From Bifidobacterium sp. UBA744 (GTDB lineage Bacteria; Actinomycetota; Actinomycetes; Actinomycetales; Bifidobacteriaceae), in contig DBKS01000023.1 in NCBI GenBank assembly GCA_002298605.1, positions 1,970-31,359 of the forward strand: a stretch of 29,390 nt of DNA, in the 5' to 3' direction. Under the pieces are notes generated by a model. The model made no database searches, was not told the DNA's origin, and worked only from the letters and a program-made list of their open reading frames with translations. The position numbers and the translations under genes were made by a program. Positions 1-8,123 of this stretch are shown piece after piece (the first letter of the stretch is position 1; every line of letters starts with the position of its first letter).

Positions 1-46
1 CAGAACAAGCCATACAGCCGCCCAACGGACGCTCTACCAAGCACGA

Positions 47-64
47 TCTGCCAAATTTGGCAGA
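47..64 (-). terminator. Perfect 18-bp palindrome just downstream of proB
   Basis: TCTGCCAAATTTGGCAGA is a perfect inverted repeat (7-bp arms, 4-nt AATT centre) starting 8 bases beyond the proB stop codon. Read on the minus strand it could form a short hairpin ending the obg-proB transcript. It is not followed by a T-run, so a classic intrinsic terminator is not certain. An operator for a dimeric regulator of the next gene to the left is an alternative. Positions 1-46 show no gene that I can support. Confidence 0.45.
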
Positions 65-72
65 GATGAAGC

Positions 73-1206
73 CTACACCAGCACCAGATTATCGCGATGC
101 ACCAGCGGATGAGCGTATTCCTCACCGAGAAAACGCTTCAGCTGGGCCGTGGTGCGCCCCAGCATCTGAGGAATCTCCTCGGAATCGAATCCCGACAGCC
201 CTTTGGCCAAATGACGGCCGGATTCGTCGGCGATCCACACCGGGTCGCCCGCGGAAAATTCGCCGTTCACGCCCACGGTACCGGCCGCGAGCAGACTCGC
301 CCGGCCACCACGCACGGCCTTGGAAGCACCCTCATCCACAGTCAGCGTGCCACGCGGCGCCGCAGCGAACCCGATCCACAGCCGTCTTGAGGTGCCGCGA
401 TGCTTCACGGGAGCGAAGGCGGTGCCCACCGGATCGCCCATCAGGGCGGGACCGGCGTTCGACGCGCAGGTCAGCACCGTGGGAATGCCCGAGACCGCGG
501 CCACGCGAGCCGCTTCCAGCTTGGTGATCATGCCACCGGTGCCCACGCCGGACGAGCTGCCCGTCACGGTCACCTTGCCCAGGGTCGCAACCACATTGGG
601 CACGAATCCGATACGACGGGCCGCGGGATCCTTCGGCGGAGCGGTGTACAGCGCATCCACGTCCGTCAGCAGCACCAGGGCGTCGGCGCGCACCAGATTG
701 GCGACCAGCGCGGAAAGCCGGTCATTGTCGCCAAAACGGATCTCGTTGGAAGCCAGGGAATCATTCTCGTTGATAATCGGCACGACATCGAGATCCAGCA
801 GCCGGTCCAGCGTTCGCTGCACATTGCGGTACTGCTGCGGGCGAATGGTGTCCTCGGCGGTGATGAGGATCTGCCCCACGCGAATGCCGTACTGCGAAAA
901 AGCGGTCTCGTACTGACTCATCAACAGCCCCTGCCCGACGGCAGCCGTGGCCTGTTGCGTGGCCACGTCGCGAGGGCGGGACGCAAATCCCAACGGGCCG
1001 AAGCCCGCGGCGATGGCGCCCGACGACACCAGCACCACACGACCGCCCATGAGCTTGACCTGCGCCAGCGCGGCGACCAGCGAGGACAGCCGCGTGGGGT
1101 CAAGATGGCCGGACTGCGTGGTCAGCGAACTCGAACCAACCTTCACGACCACGGTCTGCGCCTCGGCCACCGCCATGCGAACATCTCTTTGGCTCGGCGT
1201 GCTCAT
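73..1206 (-). CDS. proB: Glutamate 5-kinase (gamma-glutamyl kinase)
   Basis: Phosphorylates L-glutamate with ATP to gamma-glutamyl phosphate, the first step of proline synthesis, in the cytoplasm. The protein is 377 aa, normal for the long form: an amino-acid-kinase domain (about 1-260) followed by a C-terminal PUA domain (about 285-370). Visible motifs are VVKVGSSSL near the N-terminus (phosphate loop), NENDSLAS and GDNDRLSALVA (glutamate/proline-site region), and GTGGMITKLEAA. I chose the ATG at 1206 (MSTPSQ...) because GGGGGAG lies about 9 bases upstream. An in-frame ATG at 1224 overlaps that ribosome site and is less likely. It follows obg by about 60 bases on the same strand and is probably co-transcribed with it, the usual obg-proB order in many bacteria. 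Confidence 0.95.
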   Translation of the reverse strand: MSTPSQRDVRMAVAEAQTVVVKVGSSSLTTQSGHLDPTRLSSLVAALAQVKLMGGRVVLVSSGAIAAGFGPLGFASRPRDVATQQATAAVGQGLLMSQYETAFSQYGIRVGQILITAEDTIRPQQYRNVQRTLDRLLDLDVVPIINENDSLASNEIRFGDNDRLSALVANLVRADALVLLTDVDALYTAPPKDPAARRIGFVPNVVATLGKVTVTGSSSGVGTGGMITKLEAARVAAVSGIPTVLTCASNAGPALMGDPVGTAFAPVKHRGTSRRLWIGFAAAPRGTLTVDEGASKAVRGGRASLLAAGTVGVNGEFSAGDPVWIADESGRHLAKGLSGFDSEEIPQMLGRTTAQLKRFLGEEYAHPLVHRDNLVLV

Positions 1207-1266
1207 ATGTCCCTGCTCCCCCATTCACTGCGCGATTGCGATTGCGGCATGCAATGGCGACGCGCT

Positions 1267-2952
1267 CTAGCGCCGCCCGTCGTCCTCATCGCCGTCCGCG
1301 TCATCGGCATCCACGTCCTCGCCGCGGCCGAACAAGCTCCGTTCGTCATGGCGATCGTCGTCAACCGACGGATCCGCCCAGTGACCGGCCTTGCGCTCGG
1401 CCTCCATCGCGGCGCGAACCGCGGTTTTGGCGTCCATCATCGCCTTGTACTGCTCGCGACGCTCCGCGTTGGTGCGCCGCTTGGCATACCCGTCCTCGGT
1501 CTGCAGTCGCAGGTCCTTGCCGCGTGCGCCCAGCTGCGATCCATCCAGCAATTCGGCGCCGGCCGCAATCGTCGGATCCCAGTCGAAGTCAACGGCGCGG
1601 GCACCGCGACCGATCTGCACGGTGTCGCCGGGCCGGGCGCCCTTGCGACGCAGCTCATCCTCGACGCCGAGTTTGGCCAGACGATCGGCCAGATAGCCCA
1701 CGGCCTCGTCATTGTCGAAATTCGTCTGCAGCACCCAGCGCTCGGGCTTGACGCCGGTAACCACGAACAGCGGATGGCCGTCATCCCCCTCTTCTCGTTG
1801 GATGGCGAACTCGAGCGCATTCCTGCCGGCCGGGGAGCGCCGACTGATCCTCGGCGATTCCAGCGGCTTGATGACCACGCGCTCGGCCTCCGCGGCGTCT
1901 TCACGCTCCGCAACCCGCTCACGCAGCTCCTTCACCAGCTTCGCCAACGCGAAATTCAACTCCTTGAGGCCCTCATGGGAGGCGGTGGAGATGACGAACA
2001 CCGGCAGACCGAGCCGCTCGAACTCGGGCCGTACGAATTCCGCCAGCTCCTTGGCCTCGGGCATGTCGACCTTGTTGAGGATGATGACGCGCGGCCGCTC
2101 GGCGATTGGAATCGCCCCAAGCGGCAGATCAAGCGAATCGGCGTACTGTGCCAGCTCGCGTTCCAAGGCCTCGTAGTCGCTCATGGGATCGCGCCCGGGC
2201 TCAAGCGTGGCGCAGTCAATCACATGCGCAATGATCTCCGTGCGCTCGATATGGCGCAGGAATTCCAAGCCCAGTCCCTTGCCCTGGCTCGCCCCTGGAA
2301 TCAGACCCGGCACATCGGCAATGGTATAGCGGCTGTCTCCGGCCATCACCACGCCAAGATTCGGCACCAACGTGGTGAAGGGATAGTCGGCGATCTTCGG
2401 CTTGGCGGCGCTCATCGCGGCGATAAGGCTCGACTTGCCGGCCGAGGGGAATCCCACCAGCGCCACATCGGCAATCGACTTCAGCTCGAGCAGCACGTCG
2501 CGTTCCTCGCCGGGCTCCCCCAGCAGCGCGAAACCCGGCGCGCGACGGGTCTTATTGGCCAGCGACACATTGCCAAGACCGCCGGCGCCACCGGCCGCCG
2601 CCACAAAGCGGTCGCCCGGATGCCTCAGATCAGCCAGAGGCACGCGCCCCTTCTTGTCGAACACCACCGTGCCGCAGGGCACCGGAAGCGCCAGATCCGC
2701 GCCTTTGGAACCGTCCTTGTTGTCCCCCAAGCCCATTGTGCCGCTATCGGCAACACGATGCGGCATAAACCGATAGTCCAGCAGACTGGTCGTGTTCCTG
2801 TCCGCCACGAACACCACCGAGCCGCCATCGCCGCCGTCGCCGCCATTCGGCCCCGCCAGCGGCTTGTATTTCTCGCGCCTCACGCCGGCGGACCCGTTGC
2901 CGCCATCGCCGCCCTTCACATGAACGGTTACCCGATCCACAAAATCACTCAT
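1267..2952 (-). CDS. obg: GTPase Obg/CgtA, 50S assembly factor
   Basis: Essential GTPase acting in late 50S ribosome assembly and stress control. The 561-aa protein shows the full actinobacterial layout. The glycine-rich Obg fold (about 1-160) has repeated GGDGG motifs. The G domain has G1 GFPSAGKSS, G2 around YPFTTLVPNLG, G3 DVPGLI, G4 NKVD and G5 near STASHEG. A C-terminal OCT domain spans about 385-460, followed by a roughly 100-residue charged tail ending in an Asp-rich stretch. Many Obg proteins end soon after the OCT domain, so the tail is a lineage-type extension. The ATG start has GTGGAGC about 5 bases upstream. The gene lies downstream of rplU-rpmA, as in most bacteria, but a strong terminator sits between them, so it probably has its own promoter. 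Confidence 0.96.
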   Translation of the reverse strand: MSDFVDRVTVHVKGGDGGNGSAGVRREKYKPLAGPNGGDGGDGGSVVFVADRNTTSLLDYRFMPHRVADSGTMGLGDNKDGSKGADLALPVPCGTVVFDKKGRVPLADLRHPGDRFVAAAGGAGGLGNVSLANKTRRAPGFALLGEPGEERDVLLELKSIADVALVGFPSAGKSSLIAAMSAAKPKIADYPFTTLVPNLGVVMAGDSRYTIADVPGLIPGASQGKGLGLEFLRHIERTEIIAHVIDCATLEPGRDPMSDYEALERELAQYADSLDLPLGAIPIAERPRVIILNKVDMPEAKELAEFVRPEFERLGLPVFVISTASHEGLKELNFALAKLVKELRERVAEREDAAEAERVVIKPLESPRISRRSPAGRNALEFAIQREEGDDGHPLFVVTGVKPERWVLQTNFDNDEAVGYLADRLAKLGVEDELRRKGARPGDTVQIGRGARAVDFDWDPTIAAGAELLDGSQLGARGKDLRLQTEDGYAKRRTNAERREQYKAMMDAKTAVRAAMEAERKAGHWADPSVDDDRHDERSLFGRGEDVDADDADGDEDDGRR

Positions 2953-2966
2953 ATTGCTCCACTGTA

Positions 2967-2984
2967 CCGTTCACCCATGAACGG
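2967..2984 (-). promoter_or_regulatory. Hairpin in the obg 5' leader
   Basis: CCGTTCA and TGAACGG flank a 4-nt loop in a perfect 7-bp stem. It ends about 14 bases before the obg start codon, immediately upstream of the GTGGAGC ribosome site. It could modulate obg translation or mRNA stability, or be a repressor site. No function is known from the sequence alone. Confidence 0.35.
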
Positions 2985-3041
2985 CTCTTCCGGTCCCATG
3001 CCCAGACATACCGCGCCAAACCGCGGCAGTCCATCGATATG

Positions 3042-3076
3042 AAAAACCGCACCCATGCCGAAGCACGAATGCGGTT
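3042..3076 (-). terminator. Intrinsic terminator after rplU-rpmA
   Basis: Read on the minus strand, AACCGCATTCGTGC pairs with GCATGGGTGCGGTT through 14 consecutive positions (three G-U pairs) around a TTCG tetraloop, and a T-rich run follows directly. It sits about 30 bases downstream of the rpmA stop and separates rpmA from obg. This is the clearest intrinsic terminator in the window. Confidence 0.85.
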
Positions 3077-3104
3077 GATACGTCTATACGACCAGTTGCC
3101 AGTC

Positions 3105-3356
3105 TCAGGCGGCGATGACGTCCACAACCTTGCGATCGCGACGCACACCGTACTTCACGGTGCCGTCGGCGAGGGCGAACAGCGTATGGTCCTTGCCGAG
3201 ACCCACATTGTGGCCCGGGTGGAAGTTGGTGCCACGCTGGCGCACGATGATGTTGCCGGCCACCACAGCTTCGCCGCCGAACTTCTTGACGCCAAGGTAC
3301 TGGGGCTTTGAATCGCGACCGTTGCGAGAGCTGGACGCACCCTTCTTATGTGCCAT
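3105..3356 (-). CDS. rpmA: 50S ribosomal protein L27
   Basis: Component of the 50S subunit whose N-terminal tail reaches the peptidyl-transferase centre. The 83-aa protein has the typical start MAHKKGASSSRNGRDS and the core motifs QYLGVKKFGGE, AGNIIVRQRGT and HPGHNVGLGKDHTLFAL. There is no Firmicute-type N-terminal extension needing proteolytic removal, as expected for an actinobacterium. It begins 22 bases after the rplU stop on the same strand, forming the universal rplU-rpmA pair, and a strong terminator follows. Confidence 0.97.
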   Translation of the reverse strand: MAHKKGASSSRNGRDSKPQYLGVKKFGGEAVVAGNIIVRQRGTNFHPGHNVGLGKDHTLFALADGTVKYGVRRDRKVVDVIAA

Positions 3357-3378
3357 GTCTGATTCCTTCCTTTGAGTC

Positions 3379-3687
3379 TCAGGCGATCGCCGTGATCTTC
3401 ACGGTGGTCAGCTGCTGGCGATGGCCCTTGCGACGAGCGACGCCGGTCTTGTTCTTGAACTTCTGGATGTTGATCTTCGGGCCCTTGGCCTCGTCGTCAA
3501 CGACCTCGGCCTTGACGGAGACCTTGGCGAGATCGGCGGCGGCCAGCGTCACCTTGGCGCCATCCACCACGAGAGCGACCGGAAATTCCACGGTCTCACC
3601 CTTCTTGGCAGCGAGACGGTTGACGGCAATGACGTCACCAACCTCAACCTTTTCCTGATGGCCACCGGCCTTCACAATCGCGTACAT
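3379..3687 (-). CDS. rplU: 50S ribosomal protein L21
   Basis: Large-subunit ribosomal protein binding 23S rRNA. The 102-aa length is normal. It begins MYAIVKAGGHQEKVEVGD, continues with the beta-barrel segment and ends in the conserved basic tail GHRQQLTTVKI. The ATG is preceded by AAAGGAT, a good ribosome site. A promoter-like sequence lies about 70-100 bases upstream and leaves a leader of roughly 65 nt, so rplU-rpmA are probably transcribed independently of rne. Confidence 0.97.
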   Translation of the reverse strand: MYAIVKAGGHQEKVEVGDVIAVNRLAAKKGETVEFPVALVVDGAKVTLAAADLAKVSVKAEVVDDEAKGPKINIQKFKNKTGVARRKGHRQQLTTVKITAIA

Positions 3688-3758
3688 AATCTATCCTTTA
3701 TTGACTTGGAAAGCTTCCTGCCTGACGCACCGAGCCCGCGGCCAGACACCGACTATCA

Positions 3759-3787
3759 AACTTACACCACACCACGTACTTGGTCAA
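3759..3787 (-). promoter_or_regulatory. Candidate promoter for rplU-rpmA
   Basis: On the minus strand TTGACC (3787-3782), a 17-base spacer and TAAGTT (3764-3759) resemble sigma-70-type -35 and -10 elements; five of six -35 bases match, and the key first, second and sixth bases of the -10 match. It lies just beyond the rne hairpin and would give a leader of about 65 nt before rplU. No experimental support. Confidence 0.45.
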
Positions 3788-3797
3788 ACCGAACTGC

Positions 3798-3823
3798 CGG
3801 GCGTGTCAAGCACGACACGCCCG
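3798..3823 (-). terminator. Hairpin downstream of rne
   Basis: CGGGCGTGTC and GACACGCCCG form a perfect 10-bp stem with a 6-nt loop, starting about 6 bases after the rne stop codon on the minus strand. A short T-containing stretch follows but no strict T-run. It probably ends or attenuates rne transcription, or protects the mRNA 3' end, before the rplU promoter. Confidence 0.6.
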
Positions 3824-3828
3824 CGGTT

Positions 3829-6555
3829 TCACTCTTCGTCGTCGGTGTGGTTCGCTGCCACGGCCGCCGCGGCGATTTGGGCCAGCTTGGCCTTCACATC
3901 GGCGCTGGAGCCTTGCGGCGTGGTCTCCTTGGGAACGCTGGTGCCATGGCCATGCTTGTTCGTCTTGACGAACGGGTCGCCGCCCTTCAGGGCATACGGG
4001 TCGTCGTACGAGGCGGACACGGTCGGCTCGTCGTGCAGGATGAACCCACGACCCTTGCAGGTGGGACATTCTTCGGAGAACGCCTCGACCAGCCCCTGGC
4101 CCACGCGCTTGCGGGTCATCTGCACCAGGCCCAGCGAGGTGACCTCGGCCACCTGATGCTTCGTTCGGTCGCGGGCCAGGCACTCCACCAGGCGACGCAG
4201 CACCAGGTCGCGGTTGGCCGGCATCACCATATCGACGTAGTCGATCATGACCATGCCGCCGATGTCACGTAGGCGCAGCTGACGGGCGATCTCCTCGGAC
4301 GCCTCGAGATTGCAGCGGGTCACCGTCTCCTCAAGCGACTTGCCCCTGCCGATGAACCGGCCGGTATTCACGTCAATCGTGGTCATGGCTTCGGTGCGGT
4401 CGATCACCAGCGAACCGCCTGACGGCAGGTATACCTGCCGCTCCATGCCCTTGCGCAGCTGACCGTCGATCTGCCACTTGTCGAACACGTCCTTGCCCTC
4501 ATGCTCGGCGGGATCCCACTTCTCCAGCTTGTCCCGCAGATCGGGGGCCATGGTGTCGAGGTATTCCTCAATGCGCTCGTAGACCTTGTCGCCCTCGACG
4601 ATGAGCTTGTTGAAGTCGTCGTTGAAGATGTCGCGCACCACGCGAATCGCCACGTCGGGCTCGCCCTGCAGCAGCTTGGGACGCTTGCCGTGCCAGAACT
4701 CCTCGCGCTTGGCGCAAATGCGCTCCCACTGCTTCACCAGATTCTCAAGATCCTTGGTGATGGCCTCCTCGGAAGCGCCTTCGGCCGCGGTGCGAATGAT
4801 CACGCCCATGTCCTTCGGCGCGATCTTGTTGACGATCGTCTTCAGCCGGCTGCGCTCGCGCTCGGACAGCTTGCGGCTCACGCCGGTCATGCCGCCCGAG
4901 GGCACCAGCACCAGGAAACGCCCCGCCAGTGTGACCTGACTGGTCAGACGGGCCCCCTTGTGGCCGATCGGATCCTTGGTGACCTGCACCAGCACCGGAT
5001 CGCCGGACTTGAACGCGAGCTCGATGCGGCGCGGCTGGCCCTCCAGACGCGTGGCGTCCCAGTTCACCTCGCCGGCGTACAGCACGCCGTTGCGCGGCTG
5101 GCCGATGTCGACGAACGCGGCCTCCATGCTCGGCAGCACGTTCTGCACGCGTCCAAGGTAGATGTTGCCCACCGTGGCAACCTCCTGGATGTCGGAGACG
5201 TAATGCTCGACCAGCACGTTGTCCTCGATCACCGAGATCTGGGTATGGTGTTCCTTTTCGCGAACCACCATCAGGCGGTCCACGTTCTCGCGACGCGCCA
5301 GGAAATCCTGTTCCATCAGCTGCGACTGGCGGGAACGCTCGCGGCGATTGTCACGGCGACGCTGCTTTTTCGCCTCAAGACGTGTGGAGCCCTCGATGTC
5401 GGTGATCTCATCGATGTACTGTTGCTTGCGCGAACGACGAATCAGCGGAGTCTCCTCCTCGTCCTCCGCCACACGGGAGCCGCGGCGGCGACGGCGACGA
5501 CGCGTCACGCCCGACTCTTCCTCATCCTCCCGCTCGGAATGACCGGCACCGGTCGAATCGCCCGCAGAGGCTTCGGAGTCATGGCCTGCTCGGCGGCGAC
5601 GGCGACGACGCGTCACCGTCTCCTCGCGATCCTTGTCGCCATGGGAATCCGAGGACCCGTCGCCCGACTCCGTGTCAATCGGCGCGTAGGTGATGTCGTC
5701 GTATTCGAGGTCCTGTTCGATCTGCTCCACCTCGGCGGCGGCGCGGCGCTCCTGCGCGTTCAGGCGACGGCTGCGGCGGGCGCGGCGGGTGTCGTTGTCG
5801 GGATCGTATTCCTCATCATGCGAGACGCGCGACTGACCGCCGCGGCGACCGGAACCGGCGTGCTCATCGGAGGAGCGGCGACGACGGGGCTCCTCGCCGC
5901 CACGAGTCGCACCCTTCGAGCCGTCGGTCTCGTCATCCGTCTCGTCATCCGCCCGCTCTTCACGCGCCTTGCGCACATCGCGAGGGTCCGGCAGCTCAAT
6001 ACCGAAATCGTCGTCGATCCAGCGCGTGGCGCGACGGCGACGAGACCTGCGGGCATTCGACATACCCGCGTCCTCGCGATCGGCGTCGTCGCCATCGTCA
6101 CTCGCAAAAGAACCGGCGGCATGGGCACGGGACGGCAGCACAGGCTCCTGGAACAGGAGCGAAGTCATCGGACGCGCGGCGCGCCGAGGCGCCGAGGCCG
6201 CGGAGCCGGACGCATCCAAGCCGGAGGACTTGCCGGCAACGCCCGAGCCGCGAAGGAACGGCAGATCCCCAACCGCCTCAAGCGCGCGCTCATGACGATC
6301 CCTGGCGCTTTCGCCCGAACCGGAGGCGGCGGCATGGGCACGGGACGGCAGCACAGGCTCTTCGAATTGCGGCTGCTCCACATGCATCGGCAAAGCGGCG
6401 CCGGCCTCGCCGGCCACGCGCACCACACGACGGCCTCCCCTGCGACGCCGAGGAGCCGCAGCGGACGTCGAATTCGAATCGGCGGCGGCATTGGAATTGG
6501 TTACACTGGCATCGGCTTCGGTGGAATCGAAGCCGTCTTTGCTTATTCTGGGCAC
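3829..6555 (-). CDS. rne: Ribonuclease E/G with long N-terminal extension
   Basis: Endoribonuclease for mRNA decay and rRNA/tRNA maturation. The C-terminal half is a standard catalytic core: S1 RNA-binding region (NIYLGRVQNVLPSMEAAFVDIG), the catalytic motif TTIDVNTGRF with Asp and Asn, IDYVDM with the second metal-binding Asp, and the zinc-link ECPTCKGRG near the C-terminus. Before it lie about 420 residues of low-complexity sequence rich in Arg, Asp and Glu, with two copies of EPVLPSRAHAA and two TRRRRRRR blocks. Such disordered extensions are typical of actinobacterial RNase E, where scaffold regions precede the core. I prefer the GTG at 6555 (MPRISKDG...) because GTGAGGAG lies just upstream, although the spacing is short. 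An ATG at 6579 is possible but has no clear ribosome site. Upstream gene of the rne, rplU-rpmA, obg-proB series. Confidence 0.93.
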   Translation of the reverse strand: MPRISKDGFDSTEADASVTNSNAAADSNSTSAAAPRRRRGGRRVVRVAGEAGAALPMHVEQPQFEEPVLPSRAHAAASGSGESARDRHERALEAVGDLPFLRGSGVAGKSSGLDASGSAASAPRRAARPMTSLLFQEPVLPSRAHAAGSFASDDGDDADREDAGMSNARRSRRRRATRWIDDDFGIELPDPRDVRKAREERADDETDDETDGSKGATRGGEEPRRRRSSDEHAGSGRRGGQSRVSHDEEYDPDNDTRRARRSRRLNAQERRAAAEVEQIEQDLEYDDITYAPIDTESGDGSSDSHGDKDREETVTRRRRRRRAGHDSEASAGDSTGAGHSEREDEEESGVTRRRRRRRGSRVAEDEEETPLIRRSRKQQYIDEITDIEGSTRLEAKKQRRRDNRRERSRQSQLMEQDFLARRENVDRLMVVREKEHHTQISVIEDNVLVEHYVSDIQEVATVGNIYLGRVQNVLPSMEAAFVDIGQPRNGVLYAGEVNWDATRLEGQPRRIELAFKSGDPVLVQVTKDPIGHKGARLTSQVTLAGRFLVLVPSGGMTGVSRKLSERERSRLKTIVNKIAPKDMGVIIRTAAEGASEEAITKDLENLVKQWERICAKREEFWHGKRPKLLQGEPDVAIRVVRDIFNDDFNKLIVEGDKVYERIEEYLDTMAPDLRDKLEKWDPAEHEGKDVFDKWQIDGQLRKGMERQVYLPSGGSLVIDRTEAMTTIDVNTGRFIGRGKSLEETVTRCNLEASEEIARQLRLRDIGGMVMIDYVDMVMPANRDLVLRRLVECLARDRTKHQVAEVTSLGLVQMTRKRVGQGLVEAFSEECPTCKGRGFILHDEPTVSASYDDPYALKGGDPFVKTNKHGHGTSVPKETTPQGSSADVKAKLAQIAAAAVAANHTDDEE
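5483..5616. repeat. Direct repeat encoding Arg7 blocks in rne
   Basis: A 26-base sequence beginning CGGCGGCGACGG and ending GCGTCAC occurs at 5483-5508 and again at 5591-5616, 108 bases apart, which keeps the reading frame. Each copy encodes Thr followed by seven Arg in the disordered RNase E extension. Confidence 0.85.
6115..6360. repeat. 33-bp perfect direct repeat inside rne
   Basis: The same 33 bases occur at 6115-6147 and 6328-6360, 213 bases (71 codons) apart and in frame. Each encodes EPVLPSRAHAA in the N-terminal extension of RNase E. Identity at every base, including third positions, suggests either recent duplication or conversion between copies. Confidence 0.9.
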
Positions 6556-6863
6556 GATGCTCCTCACGGCACGCTGCATCGGGCCGCCGGTCAGGTCCCG
6601 GTCCGATTGTCACGCCGCGCTCTCACCGCGGCCGCGCATCCGAGCGCATCGTCCGAGATTCACTACAAAAGCTTCTCCATCGCAAAAGCGGACACCGGCG
6701 CTCACGCGCGCAGCCGACCTGGGGCTGCTTCCTTGCGCAAGGGGATCGACGCCTTCACGGGTTTGGGTGGCCATGCAGAACCACCGCCCTCCAGTATGAC
6801 ACACGATGCGTCCCTCTCGGCGCCATGCGTGTTTTGGACCGCCGGCACCGGGGGAGCGCGCCG
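6556..6863 (-). promoter_or_regulatory. Long rne leader region between dapE and rne
   Basis: About 300 bases without a supportable gene, upstream of rne on the minus strand. They contain a possible extended -10 TGTCATACT (6801-6793), a GCAGCC/GGCTGC hairpin (6710-6728) and the 12-base palindrome CCTTGCGCAAGG (6731-6742). If transcription starts near 6787, the rne mRNA would have a structured leader of over 200 nt. Enterobacterial rne is autoregulated through its leader; whether that applies here is unknown. A short frame from an ATG at 6774 exists but has no well-placed ribosome site. Confidence 0.4.
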
Positions 6864-8081
6864 CTATTTCAGCGCATCCTCGAGAATGCCCGCCAGCAGC
6901 GTCAGATCGGATTCCGGCACCTGCTCGTCATGTTTATGCGCCAGCAGCGGATCGCCCGCACCGAGATTGACGGCCGGGATGCCGAGTTGCGAGAATCTCG
7001 CCACGTCGGTCCATCCGAGTTTGGCCATCGGCTCGCGCCCGGTGCGTCGCCTGACCAGATCGGCCAGGGCGATGGCGAACGGGTCGTTCATACCCGGGCG
7101 GGCCGAGGGGGATTCGTCCTTCATCTCGATGCCGAATCCTTCGAACACGCCGCCTGTGGCCACATGCTCGCCATTGCCCAGCTCGGCGCCCGCATCGGCG
7201 CCCATCATGAGCGCCTTGGCCTCCTCCAACGTTTTATCCGGAGCGAAGCGGTAGTTCACGTGCACACGGCACCAATCCGGAATCACATTGGTGCCGTTGC
7301 CCCCGGAGATCAAGGTCGCGTTGAGGCCCTCACGGTAGTCCAGCCCGTCCACATGCACGGTTGAGGGCTCATACGCATTGAGCCGGTTGAGCACGTCGGC
7401 GGCTTTGTGAATCGCATTGTCGCCCATCCATGCGCGGGCGGAATGCGCGGCCATGCCATGGCAGATCACGTCGAAGCGTATCGTGCCGTTGCATCCGCCT
7501 TCGATGCCGCAGCCGGTCGGCTCGCCGATAATCGCAAAATCGCCGCGAATCCAATCGGGATGCGCTTCGACGACTTTCCTCAGACCGTTCTTTTCGGCGG
7601 CCACCTCCTCGTGGTCGTAGAACACGTAGGTCAGGTCGCAGCGCGGTTCGACAAGCGTGGCGGCCAGATACAACATCACCGCGTCGGACGCCTTCATGTC
7701 GGTGGCGCCCCGACCCCACATCACGCGATCATTCGGATGGTCCCGGGCGATTTCCGCGCGGATCAGCGGGTCGCCGGGTTCCAGCCATCTCGGCGGGAAG
7801 TTGTCGATGACGGGCACGGTGTCGAGGTGGCCGGCGAGCAGCACGCGCCGATCACGCCCTGCATGGGTGGACGCGACAATCGTGTCGCCGTGACGCAGAA
7901 CCTTCAGATGCGGGCATCGGGCGGTCAGGAACTCCTCCACCGCGTCGGCCAGCGGACCCTCGTCATCGCTGACGGAATACGATCCCATAATCTGCTCCAG
8001 CAACGCGTTCAACGCGTCCTGACGGCCGACCGTGGGGTCGAATGCTATGCCGATATGTTCCGAGGCGTTCGTATTGCTCAT
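6864..8081 (-). CDS. dapE: Succinyl-diaminopimelate desuccinylase
   Basis: Hydrolyses N-succinyl-LL-2,6-diaminopimelate to LL-diaminopimelate and succinate in the lysine/DAP pathway. The 405-aa protein is an M20-family di-zinc peptidase. AGHLDTVP supplies the first metal His and catalytic Asp, GRGATDMK the bridging Asp, YDHEEVA the general-base Glu pair, IGEPT the next ligand region, and LAHKHDEQV the C-terminal His. The inserted dimerisation domain (about 190-300) includes GMAAHSARAWMG. Other M20 enzymes (carboxypeptidase G2, ArgE) are alternatives, but the YDHEE-AAEKNGL pattern is that of actinobacterial DapE. The product pathway matches lysA further on. The gene is divergent from the AEC transporter; the ATG at 8081 has only a weak GGGG site upstream. 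Confidence 0.93.
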   Translation of the reverse strand: MSNTNASEHIGIAFDPTVGRQDALNALLEQIMGSYSVSDDEGPLADAVEEFLTARCPHLKVLRHGDTIVASTHAGRDRRVLLAGHLDTVPVIDNFPPRWLEPGDPLIRAEIARDHPNDRVMWGRGATDMKASDAVMLYLAATLVEPRCDLTYVFYDHEEVAAEKNGLRKVVEAHPDWIRGDFAIIGEPTGCGIEGGCNGTIRFDVICHGMAAHSARAWMGDNAIHKAADVLNRLNAYEPSTVHVDGLDYREGLNATLISGGNGTNVIPDWCRVHVNYRFAPDKTLEEAKALMMGADAGAELGNGEHVATGGVFEGFGIEMKDESPSARPGMNDPFAIALADLVRRRTGREPMAKLGWTDVARFSQLGIPAVNLGAGDPLLAHKHDEQVPESDLTLLAGILEDALK

Positions 8082-8123
8082 GGCCCCAATGTATCAATCC
8101 ATGCCTACGTTATGAGATGGATG

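Noticed and set aside
400..3042. An 880-codon plus-strand frame opposite proB and obg
   Set aside because: Antisense to two conserved genes, with no recognisable domain or ribosome site.
5483..6360. Repeats in rne considered as CRISPR or mobile-element sequence
   Set aside because: They are two-copy, in-frame coding repeats with no regular spacers, inverted ends or transposase.
6610..6774. Small frame (54-64 codons) in the rne leader, minus strand
   Set aside because: No well-placed ribosome site and no recognisable sequence; the longer version starts inside the possible -10 element.
4501..7254. A 917-codon plus-strand frame opposite rne and the end of dapE
   Set aside because: Antisense shadow. 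Its hydrophobic Ala/Thr/Val stretches mirror the Arg/Asp-rich coding strand of rne.
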